Origin: Bacteroidales bacterium
GTDB taxonomy: Bacteria; Bacteroidota; Bacteroidia; Bacteroidales; P3
Assembly (NCBI GenBank): GCA_024400565.1
Contig: JAKSMQ010000009.1
Location: forward strand, 1-59,577
Length of the DNA stretch: 59,577 nucleotides
Direction of reading: 5' to 3'
This document shows, one piece after another, positions 53,281 to 59,577 of this stretch. Position 1 is the stretch's first letter; each line of letters starts with the position of its first letter. Below the pieces are notes generated by a model. The model worked only from the letters and a program-made list of their open reading frames with translations, did not search any database and was not told where the DNA came from. A program made the position numbers and the translations under genes.

Positions 53281-53964
53281 CTAGTTGGGAAAATAGACCT
53301 CCGTTGCTCCTACCCCATATTTACTCATGGGAGCATTGAAGAAATGGAGTTCGGGGTACTGTTTCAGTTCCTTGACTATCTCGTCCTTGAGAATGCCCTT
53401 GCCTACGCCATGGATAAAGACAACGCGTTTCATCTTATGGCGGAAAGCATGATTCATGCAGAGACGGAAGTAGCGCATCTGGACTTCAAAAACCTCATGG
53501 GCTGAAAGTTTGTCATGGTCCTCGTGGAGCATCTCAATGTGAAGATCCACCTCTGCTTCTCCCTGGGCAACCATATGCTGCAGAAGAATGTTGTCGTTGA
53601 TTGTGCTGGCATTCTGCTTCTGAAGATTCTCCAGCTGTTTCTTCAGCTTGGCCACCTGGTCCTTGAGGTTAGCCACCTGGTTGCGCAGCTGCTTCACTTC
53701 CTCTTCAGGGGTAAGAGGTTTGGGAGCAGCCATCTTGTTGCCCTGAGGCTGATTGGTTGAGGGGAGCGTCTTTTCGACGGCCTCGTTAAACATCTTGCCG
53801 GCACCACTCATGTCGGCCATGCGTATCAGCTCGTTGGGGGCCATAGGCATATCAAATCCGGTGTCATCCTGTACGAAAACGAAATCGGGGGTGACCTTGG
53901 TCACTATACCGCCACCTATCTGATTGAGGAATTTAACTTTGTCTCCTACTTCAAATTTTGCCAT
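53281..53964 (-). CDS. DUF2027-Smr domain protein
   Basis: This 227-residue protein has an N-terminal DUF2027/KOW-like beta domain (1-60), a lysine- and glutamine-rich coiled-coil linker (about 85-120) and a C-terminal Smr domain (about 135-227) with VDLHIEMLHEDHD and the FIHGVGKGIL loop. Smr domains are nuclease- or RNA-binding-like modules found in MutS2. The first 55 codons are duplicated 780 bases upstream. It lies 112 bases before ispG and 76 after a small membrane protein gene. Confidence 0.85.
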   Translation of the reverse strand: MAKFEVGDKVKFLNQIGGGIVTKVTPDFVFVQDDTGFDMPMAPNELIRMADMSGAGKMFNEAVEKTLPSTNQPQGNKMAAPKPLTPEEEVKQLRNQVANLKDQVAKLKKQLENLQKQNASTINDNILLQHMVAQGEAEVDLHIEMLHEDHDKLSAHEVFEVQMRYFRLCMNHAFRHKMKRVVFIHGVGKGILKDEIVKELKQYPELHFFNAPMSKYGVGATEVYFPN

Positions 53965-53969
53965 ATTAT
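53800..53969. repeat. Direct repeat, copy 1 (5' end of the Smr gene)
   Basis: This 170-bp segment covers the first 55 codons and start region of the DUF2027-Smr gene. It is repeated at 54580-54749 with six mismatches, and all six are synonymous in the reading frame. Confidence 0.95.
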
Positions 53970-54040
53970 ATAATTTATTTTCTATGATTAAATGTGACTC
54001 TTCATGTCCTTGTCTGTAAATCTCCTTGAGTCATATCTTG

Positions 54041-54565
54041 CTACATTCTTTGTTCGATAAAAAATCCTTCGAGTTCTCTTTCTATTCTTTTGCGATGACA
54101 TTCTTCCCAACCTAAACAGTCATACACCAGTACCGCTTTCTTCTCATAATGTTCATAGAGTTTGCATCGGCCATGTATCTCCCATCCAAAATCGTTCAAC
54201 CTATAACTCTCCTGAGTTCGGAAGTGGAATGAGCCATAAGGTATCACTGTTTCGGAATGTTGATTTCGCATGTTTGTATGCCCCACAACTACCTGATGGT
54301 TGTCATAGTCGAAGCATACCGACTCCACCATAGTTCCCTTATTGGATACGACTCCTATCAATCCCACCAACAAGCCAAGAAGAAACGAAATCGCAAAAAC
54401 CTCCACCAACACCCCGACACTCAATATCCCAACAATGGAAAAGAACAATGCCACACCAGCAAACAAAATGCCGAAACGAGCCCAGATGAGTAGTCTCATC
54501 GAGTGGGCACCATCCCTGCGGATGGTCACTTTGCCGGTCTTCTGGGCGTTGGCTGGTCTTATCAT
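54041..54565 (-). CDS. Small membrane protein, paralogue of the next upstream membrane gene
   Basis: This 174-residue protein has two adjacent hydrophobic helices (about 27-75) and a C-terminal soluble part starting with GTMVESVCFDYDNHQVVVGH. The core MVExVCFDYDN and the IPY turn are shared with the 171-residue protein encoded at 54761-55276, so the two are diverged paralogues. Its ATG overlaps the stop of the 60-codon DUF2027 gene (ATGA), which suggests translational coupling. I recognise no family. Confidence 0.7.
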   Translation of the reverse strand: MIRPANAQKTGKVTIRRDGAHSMRLLIWARFGILFAGVALFFSIVGILSVGVLVEVFAISFLLGLLVGLIGVVSNKGTMVESVCFDYDNHQVVVGHTNMRNQHSETVIPYGSFHFRTQESYRLNDFGWEIHGRCKLYEHYEKKAVLVYDCLGWEECHRKRIERELEGFFIEQRM

Positions 54566-54744
54566 GCAATTTTTATTTGGGCACCACTCATGTCGGCCAT
54601 GCGTATCAGCTCGTTGGGGGCCATAGGCATATCAAATCCGGTGTCATCCTGAACAAATACGAAATCGGGGGTGACCTTGGTCACAATGCCGCCACCTATC
54701 TGATTGAGGAATTTTACTTTGTCTCCTACTTCAAATTTTGCCAT
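54562..54744 (-). CDS. 60-residue stand-alone DUF2027 domain, duplicated from the Smr gene
   Basis: The first 55 residues are identical to the start of the DUF2027-Smr protein encoded downstream; the frame then ends in QIKIA. The coiled coil and Smr domain are missing. Nucleotide differences from the parent are six in 170 bp, all synonymous, which argues for selection on the protein or gene conversion and against a dead fragment. The stop overlaps the next ATG, and the gene follows the upstream membrane protein by 16 bases, so translation is plausible. Confidence 0.7.
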   Translation of the reverse strand: MAKFEVGDKVKFLNQIGGGIVTKVTPDFVFVQDDTGFDMPMAPNELIRMADMSGAQIKIA

Positions 54745-54749
54745 ATTAT
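54580..54749. repeat. Direct repeat, copy 2
   Basis: Partner of 53800-53969; identity is 164 of 170 bases. The repeat ends abruptly after the DUF2027 part, where unrelated sequence (ATTTTTATTTGG side) joins. Confidence 0.95.
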
Positions 54750-54760
54750 CAATTTTTCTG

Positions 54761-55276
54761 TTATTTTCTAATTTTATTGGTCCAATGGGTTCTTAGCTGA
54801 TATTCTAACTTATCGTAGGCATTTTCTTCCCATCCGAACGAAAACACCAGCACGGCAGCCGATCTGTTTCCATTGTAGAAACGTGCCCTTGGCTTGAGTG
54901 AAATAGATCCCCGGTAGAAACCGACCTTCAACCCTTCGTACGGAATTTCTATCGTTTCCTTGCGATTCCGCAAATCGGTCCTTTCCAGTTTCAGCATCTG
55001 ATTATCATAATCGAAACAGACTGTTTCTACCATAGAGCCTCTGTTGACCAATATATCTCCTATCCACCACAACACAGCCGCCATTATGAATGCCCCGATG
55101 GCAATACAGTAATCAGAGAAGCTTGTGAATCTAGGGTTAAAAACAGAAAACAATACACCTAAAGGAAGACCAAACTTCAGATATTTCAACAAATCAAACC
55201 CCATATCCTTTTGCATAGAGTTGTTGCTCCGGCGACGGATTGTAATCGTTCTGTTTATGTTCCTCTGGTGGTTCAT
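54761..55276 (-). CDS. Small membrane protein, paralogue of 54041-54565
   Basis: This 171-residue protein has two hydrophobic helices (about 30-75) and a soluble tail starting GSMVETVCFDYDNQMLKLER. It shares the MVExVCFDYDN core, the RN and IPY features and a near-terminal GWEE with the 174-residue paralogue. It starts six bases after the Mpl-type ligase gene. Together with the duplicated DUF2027 start it marks a tandem duplication of a membrane protein plus the 5' end of the Smr gene. No known family. Confidence 0.7.
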   Translation of the reverse strand: MNHQRNINRTITIRRRSNNSMQKDMGFDLLKYLKFGLPLGVLFSVFNPRFTSFSDYCIAIGAFIMAAVLWWIGDILVNRGSMVETVCFDYDNQMLKLERTDLRNRKETIEIPYEGLKVGFYRGSISLKPRARFYNGNRSAAVLVFSFGWEENAYDKLEYQLRTHWTNKIRK

Positions 55277-55282
55277 CGGTTT

Positions 55283-56641
55283 CTACTTGATCAGTTCGTC
55301 TGCGAGCCGGGCAAAGTCGATGCCGTCGAAGTTGCCGCTGCTCATCATCAGCAGGTTGGCATCCTCCCAACGCATCTTGCGCAACTCCTCCACAAGGAGA
55401 GCAGAGTTGTTGAACACCCTCACCTTGGGATTGGCGAAGGCCTGCTGAACCTCCTCGGGATTGAGGTCGGGCAATTTCTTCAGTTGCAAAGCATGCTGGC
55501 TGTAATAGACATAAGCCACATCGGCAGTATCCATAGTACCTGCATACTGCTTCAGGAACTCGGCAGTAAGACTGCTGAAAGTGTGCAGTTCCATGCAGGC
55601 CACCAGCTTGCGGCTGGGATACTGCTCCTTCATGGCTGATACAGTAGCCCTAAGCTTGGATGGAGCATGGGCGAAATCCTTATAAACGGCGCACTTGTCG
55701 CTCTTCTTCACCAGTTCAAGCCGCTTGCTTGCTCCTCCAAAGGTCCGTATAGCCTCATAAAACTGTGCATCAGTAATTCCCAGACGATTGCAGGCATAGC
55801 GTGCAGCAGTCATATTGAGAAGATTATGTCGGCCAAAGACACGCAGAGGAACCGTTGTCTCTGCATCGAGATAAGTCACCCCCTCTGCCACATGGTGTGC
55901 AGGCACATCGTAGGGCATCTTAGTAATATCTTTACGCTGATTCTCTTCGGCAACGGAACGGACCTCCCTGTCGTCGGCGCAATAGATGAGCGAGCCCTCG
56001 GGTTCAATAAGATCTATGAACTTACGGAACTGGTCCTTGTAGATCTCAAAGGTAGGGAACACGTTGATATGATCCCACTCTATGCCGGTCATGATAGCCA
56101 CATCAGGCTTATAGAGATGGAACTTGGGACGGCGGTCGATGGGCGAGGTCAGATACTCGTCGCCCTCTATGACCATCACCCTGGCCGTCTCGCTGAGGCG
56201 TACCATCACCTCGAAGCCTTCGAGCTGGGCGCCCACCATATAGTCGGCCTCGATGCCGCAATGGTTCAGCACATGGAGTATCATGGCTGTGGTAGTCGTC
56301 TTGCCGTGACTGCCGCCAATCACGATACGGGTCTTGTCTTTCGACTGCTCGTAGAGATATTCGGGATAGCTGTAAATCTTCAGTCCCAGCTCCTGAGCCT
56401 TGAGCAGTTCGGGGTTATCGATGCGGGCATGCATTCCCAGCACCACCTCGTCGATATCGGGGGTGATACGCTCGGGGTGCCAGCCTATCGAGTCGGGCAG
56501 CAGGCCGTATTTCTGCAGACGGCTCCTGGCGGGGTCGAAGATTTCGTCGTCCGAACCCGTCACCTCATATCCTTTCAGATGCAGGGCAATGGCCAGATTG
56601 TGCATGGCGCTGCCGCCTATAGCTATAAAGTGTGCTCTCAT
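55283..56641 (-). CDS. mpl: Mpl-type UDP-N-acetylmuramate:tripeptide ligase (Mur ligase family)
   Basis: This 452-residue ATP-dependent Mur ligase is of the Mpl type, which recycles murein tripeptide onto UDP-MurNAc. It opens with FIAIGGSAMHNLAIAL, where MurC has a GxGG-type loop, and the ATP loop GGSHGKTTTT is at residues 109-118. GIEWDHINVFPT and FAHAPSKLRATVSAMKEQ also fit Mpl. MurC would be the main alternative, but the HIGG/SAMHNLA start favours Mpl. It lies 19 bases after the HD hydrolase gene and six before the small membrane protein gene. Confidence 0.85.
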   Translation of the reverse strand: MRAHFIAIGGSAMHNLAIALHLKGYEVTGSDDEIFDPARSRLQKYGLLPDSIGWHPERITPDIDEVVLGMHARIDNPELLKAQELGLKIYSYPEYLYEQSKDKTRIVIGGSHGKTTTTAMILHVLNHCGIEADYMVGAQLEGFEVMVRLSETARVMVIEGDEYLTSPIDRRPKFHLYKPDVAIMTGIEWDHINVFPTFEIYKDQFRKFIDLIEPEGSLIYCADDREVRSVAEENQRKDITKMPYDVPAHHVAEGVTYLDAETTVPLRVFGRHNLLNMTAARYACNRLGITDAQFYEAIRTFGGASKRLELVKKSDKCAVYKDFAHAPSKLRATVSAMKEQYPSRKLVACMELHTFSSLTAEFLKQYAGTMDTADVAYVYYSQHALQLKKLPDLNPEEVQQAFANPKVRVFNNSALLVEELRKMRWEDANLLMMSSGNFDGIDFARLADELIK

Positions 56642-56660
56642 GGTGGTGTGTGTGTATTTA

Positions 56661-57914
56661 TTAGAACGATTTCAACTCCTTGGGGAGGAAAATATAGTAT
56701 TTCTTGACCGTCTTGGAGAGGAAATGACGATCCAGCTGGTCGCTGGCTTCGCTGATGTCCAGACAGCGGCCGTCCTTCATCCTCACGCGGATTTCCTGGT
56801 CGTTGAAGTCATAGGCATGATTCTTCAGGAGTCCTGTCCCCACAAAATAGTGGCATTCTTCGACAGGTATATTCAGCAGGAGCGAAGCCTGGGTGCGGAT
56901 GGTCTGCACGGCAGTCTCGTCATAGGGCTGGTCGGCAATCTTCATCGAAGGCAGCTTGCGGTAGATGAGCTGCTGCGAGAGGTGCGACAGAATCTCGTCG
57001 CTGCTCTTCATCCAGGCCTTTACAGCCATCCAGATGTCGCTGTCGTCCATCTCGGCAAAGATGTCCAGCAGCGCCTCGTCGTGCTCAAAGTCCGCCTCCA
57101 CATGGCGATGGGTAAGGAAGTAGGTCAGCGCATCCCCTACCCTGATGGCCTGGCCTTTAGAGTCTGCGATACCACCCTTTCTCAACAGTTCTCCTGCACG
57201 CTTCAGAATGCCGTGCAGCAGTTCGTCGGCAGCGACCACCGTCTTGTGCAGATACACCTGCCAGTACATCAGACGGCGCGATATGAGGTATTTCTCTATG
57301 CTGTACACTCCCTTTTCGTCGACCACCAGTTCGTCGCCGTGCACGTTGAGCATATTGATGATGCGCTCCGTGCCCACGATGCCCTCGCTCACGCCCGAGA
57401 AGAAGCTGTCCCTGCCCAGATAGTCGAGCCGGTCCATATCGAGCTGCGAAGAGACCAGCTGATGGAGAAAATGCTTGGGATAAGAATCTTCGAAGATGCG
57501 GATGGCCAGATCGAGCTGACCGCCCAGTTCGCGGTTCATACGCTTCATGAAGAGACGGGTAATCACCTCGTGGTCCACATCCACCAGCGTATGCTCCAGA
57601 GTGTGCGAGAAGGGGCCGTGGCCGATATCGTGCAGCAGTATGGCCAGCTTGGCGCCCAGAGCCTCCTCGTCGGTAATGGCGACACCCTTGGTTCTCAGCA
57701 CCTCGAGGGCGCGGCCCATCAGATTGAGGGCTCCCAGCATGTGCGAGAAACGGCTGTGCACTGTGCCGGGGTAGACCAGATAGGAGAACGCCAGCTGCTT
57801 GATGTTGCGTTCGCGCTGGAAGTAGGGATGAGAAATAACATCAAAGATTACGTCATCTTCGATGGTAAGAAACCCATAGACGGGGTCGTTGATAATCTTG
57901 CGCTTGTTAGTCAT
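56661..57914 (-). CDS. HD-domain phosphohydrolase (dGTPase/SAMHD1-like)
   Basis: This 417-residue metal-dependent HD hydrolase has the metal ligands H58 (HSRFSHMLG), the H95-D96 pair (LLHDIGHGPFSHTLEH) and a later Asp in MDRLDYLGRD. The domain order resembles SAMHD1- and dGTPase-related proteins that hydrolyse dNTPs to nucleosides and triphosphate. Substrate specificity is not resolved. It opens the long minus-strand run that includes mpl, Smr and ispG. Confidence 0.88.
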   Translation of the reverse strand: MTNKRKIINDPVYGFLTIEDDVIFDVISHPYFQRERNIKQLAFSYLVYPGTVHSRFSHMLGALNLMGRALEVLRTKGVAITDEEALGAKLAILLHDIGHGPFSHTLEHTLVDVDHEVITRLFMKRMNRELGGQLDLAIRIFEDSYPKHFLHQLVSSQLDMDRLDYLGRDSFFSGVSEGIVGTERIINMLNVHGDELVVDEKGVYSIEKYLISRRLMYWQVYLHKTVVAADELLHGILKRAGELLRKGGIADSKGQAIRVGDALTYFLTHRHVEADFEHDEALLDIFAEMDDSDIWMAVKAWMKSSDEILSHLSQQLIYRKLPSMKIADQPYDETAVQTIRTQASLLLNIPVEECHYFVGTGLLKNHAYDFNDQEIRVRMKDGRCLDISEASDQLDRHFLSKTVKKYYIFLPKELKSF

Positions 57915-58322
57915 TCATTCCGGATGTATTAATTACTTAACGCGCGTTTATAAATATTATTGCATGAATATGAAGAAAAGTACAATGTACTTTTCGATAG
58001 TGAAACGGAGAAGCCGAAGGCGCACGCCCAGAGGGCGGCTATGGGATAGCAAATAAGCCGACCCGAAGGCCGACTTTGGAACAAATCGATAGCGCATCGA
58101 AGAACAAATCGATAGCGAAAAACGAGATGCATTTGAAAATGACAAATGACAAATGACAAATGTCGCTTATTCATACTTGCTGAACCAACCGCCATCCTTC
58201 TTCTTGCCCTCCTGGTAGCTCACAGGGAATACAATAACGAAAATCAAGATATTTATTTTATTGTCAATAAGTTAATTTTTTAGAGATTACCTATTGTTTT
58301 TTAACTTCAAATTCTATCTTTT
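57915..58322. other. Intergenic stretch with short repeats and a possible gene remnant
   Basis: No intact gene is supported. GACAAAT is repeated in tandem three times near 58140-58160, and GAACAAATCGATAGCG occurs twice near 58080-58118. GC-rich inverted words (GCCGAAGGC and GGCCGAC types) lie at 58011-58075. On the minus strand a 26-codon frame at 58167-58247 ends in GKKKDGGWFSKYE and a stop; it has only a TTG start and looks like the C-terminal remnant of a lost gene. The 88-codon frame at 57929-58195 runs across the repeats and is rejected. Confidence 0.45.
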
Positions 58323-59405
58323 CTACTGCTCCATATATACAATCTTACCCGTCTTGTCGATATAGCCCTCTTTGCCGTCAATACTAACGCACGCCAATCC
58401 TCCTGAAAATGTATTGTAACTGTACCAATCAGAAGCGTCAAACTGAGGGTCTATCACAATCTTTCCCGTCTTATCAATGAAGCCGCATTTGCCACCAATC
58501 GTAACAGCTGCCAAGCCTTCTGAGAAAGACCTAGCCCCGTCAAACTGAGGCTTGATCACAAAGCTGCCTGTCTTGTCGATATAGCCATATTTGCCATCAA
58601 GCACAACGATCTTGCTAATAGTGCCGTCCTCTTCCACCTTGTCTTCAATGTGCCATTTGTCGCCATTTATGACAGGTGCCAAGCCTTCGGAGAAGCCCTC
58701 AGCTCGGCCAAACTTAGGTTTTATCACAATCTTTCCCCTCTTGTCGATATAGCCCCATTCGCCGTCAATCATAACAAGCGCCAGGCCTTCTGAGAAAGAC
58801 ATAGCCATCTCAGACTGAGCGTATATCACAATTTTTCCCGTCTTGTCGATATAGACTTCGTCGTCAATCGTAGCCTGAGCCAAGCCTTCTGAGAAAGACT
58901 CAGCCCAATCAAACTGAGGGGTTATCACAATCCTCCCCGCCTTGTCGATATAGCCCCATTTGCCGCCAATCTTAACAGGCGCCAAGCCTTCTGAGAAAAA
59001 CCAGGCCCCGCCAAACTGAGGCCTTATCACATAACTGCCCGTCGTGTCGATATAGCCCTTTTTGCCGTCAATATCAACCATCGCCAAACCTTGTGAGAAA
59101 AACGAAGCATGGTCAAACCGAGGGTCTATCACCACCTTTCCAGTCATGTCGATATAGCCCTCTTTGTCGCCAATCTTAACACGTGCCAATCCATCTGAGA
59201 AAGCATAAGCCTCATCAAACTGAGGCTTTATCACAAAAGTGCCCGTCGTGTCGATATAGCCACATTTGCCGCCAGACCTTGCTGGAAACAGACCGCAATG
59301 AGATACCTTTTGATTAATACCGCCTTCTGACGGTCTGACACTTTTGCATCCCCAGAAGGGAATCAGCAGCATACAAGCCACACAAAATAGTAAAACTTTC
59401 TTCAT
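58323..59405 (-). CDS. WG-repeat lipoprotein
   Basis: A lipoprotein-type leader (MKKVLLFCVACMLLIPFWGC) is followed by nine WG (KWG) repeats of about 35-45 residues, each built around GYIDKTGKIVIxPQFDxAxxFSEGLA. Repeat 5 has lost the two residues before YID, and an insertion of about 20 residues (EDKVEEDGTISK) interrupts repeat 6. WG-repeat proteins are common in Bacteroidales, and their function is unknown. I chose the ATG at 59405; the frame is open to 59423, but the lipoprotein leader starts at 59405. A promoter box lies 158 bases upstream, giving an unusually long leader. Confidence 0.85.
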   Translation of the reverse strand: MKKVLLFCVACMLLIPFWGCKSVRPSEGGINQKVSHCGLFPARSGGKCGYIDTTGTFVIKPQFDEAYAFSDGLARVKIGDKEGYIDMTGKVVIDPRFDHASFFSQGLAMVDIDGKKGYIDTTGSYVIRPQFGGAWFFSEGLAPVKIGGKWGYIDKAGRIVITPQFDWAESFSEGLAQATIDDEVYIDKTGKIVIYAQSEMAMSFSEGLALVMIDGEWGYIDKRGKIVIKPKFGRAEGFSEGLAPVINGDKWHIEDKVEEDGTISKIVVLDGKYGYIDKTGSFVIKPQFDGARSFSEGLAAVTIGGKCGFIDKTGKIVIDPQFDASDWYSYNTFSGGLACVSIDGKEGYIDKTGKIVYMEQ

Positions 59406-59562
59406 AATCTTATGCCCTAGCATCGTGTCGGGCGCAACTGGTTATTAGTAGGCTCTAAAAATTCAATTTTTTGTTCTTAGGCGTTCGGCGGAGAACTGTG
59501 GTCGGCGACCGAAGTGGAGCTAACCCATTAACCCGTCAGTCAGCCGTTACAGTTTCAGACTG

Positions 59563-59570
59563 CAAAATTA
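59563..59570 (-). promoter_or_regulatory. Bacteroidota -7 promoter element for the WG-repeat gene
   Basis: The complement reads TAATTTTG, an exact TAnnTTTG match near the right edge. It would give a leader of about 150 bases that includes the palindrome GGTCGGCGACC. The -33 region lies at or beyond the window edge. Confidence 0.45.
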
Positions 59571-59577
59571 CACATTT

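Noticed and set aside
57929..58195. 88-codon minus-strand open frame in the gap after the HD hydrolase
   Set aside because: It is built from the tandem GACAAAT and GC-rich repeats and reads as spurious sequence.

Overview
This window looks like chromosome from a gut-type member of the Bacteroidales (Bacteroidota). Several genes start just downstream of TAnnTTTG boxes, the -7 element of this phylum, and purine-rich ribosome binding sites are mostly weak or absent. Lineage-typical families are present: a DUF2027-Smr protein, a GWxTD protein, a DUF4249-like lipoprotein, the order HU / tiny COX24-like protein / RNase G, and heptose synthesis through the GDP branch. No rRNA, tRNA, CRISPR array, intact prophage or intact insertion sequence was seen. 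No genus can be named from the sequence alone.

Layout. 0-3.4 kb (minus): a clipped gene start at the left edge, then an AlkD-type DNA glycosylase, a MATE pump and an HtrA protease reading away from a divergent promoter region. 3.4-11 kb (plus): a surface-polysaccharide block with a GT4 glycosyltransferase, HddA, a tiny Pmp3-family membrane peptide, GmhA and HddC, then a large Sel1-repeat protein and a free-methionine-sulfoxide reductase. 11.3-18.9 kb (minus): etfB, etfA, a large acyl-CoA dehydrogenase, then fabH, fabF, fabZ and fabG, with a hairpin between the two halves. 19.3-20.7 kb (minus): a DUF58 protein and thioredoxin. 20.8-30.1 kb (plus): GWxTD protein, lipid A-type acyltransferase, GT2, GltX, an OmpH/Skp-like protein, a GH29 alpha-L-fucosidase and adenine deaminase. 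30.1-32.0 kb: a gene-poor, decayed stretch with one gene fragment. 32-41.5 kb (minus): an OxyR-like LysR regulator without the expected redox cysteines, an outer-membrane barrel, trigger factor, and a three-gene surface module (barrel, a giant GH2 protein without catalytic residues, a DUF4249-like lipoprotein). 41.6-44.8 kb (minus): lysine 5,6-aminomutase KamD and KamE plus one CoA-transferase subunit. 45-59.6 kb (minus): RNase G, COX24-like peptide, HU, a CPBP protease, an rRNA/tRNA methyltransferase, redox proteins, a second MATE pump, a compact IspG, a locally duplicated DUF2027 region, an Mpl-type ligase, an HD hydrolase and a WG-repeat lipoprotein.

How it fits together. The kam operon and the etfBA/acyl-CoA dehydrogenase genes are consistent with lysine fermentation to butyrate, although most pathway genes (kamA, kdd, kce, kal, the second CoA-transferase subunit) lie outside the window. 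The heptose genes GmhA, HddA and HddC cover three of the four steps to GDP-heptose; the phosphatase GmhB is not here.

The most unusual signals are these. (1) Three intergenic arrays, at about 6.5, 19.2 and 45.1 kb, contain TCCA-type words spaced at exactly 11 bp that flip to inverted TGGA words in the second half; two of them lie upstream of the kam and etf operons. (2) The 1291-residue beta-galactosidase homologue has lost both catalytic glutamates. (3) A duplicated 5' end of the Smr gene survives as a 60-codon gene whose six nucleotide differences from the parent are all synonymous. (4) IspG lacks the central domain usual in this order.
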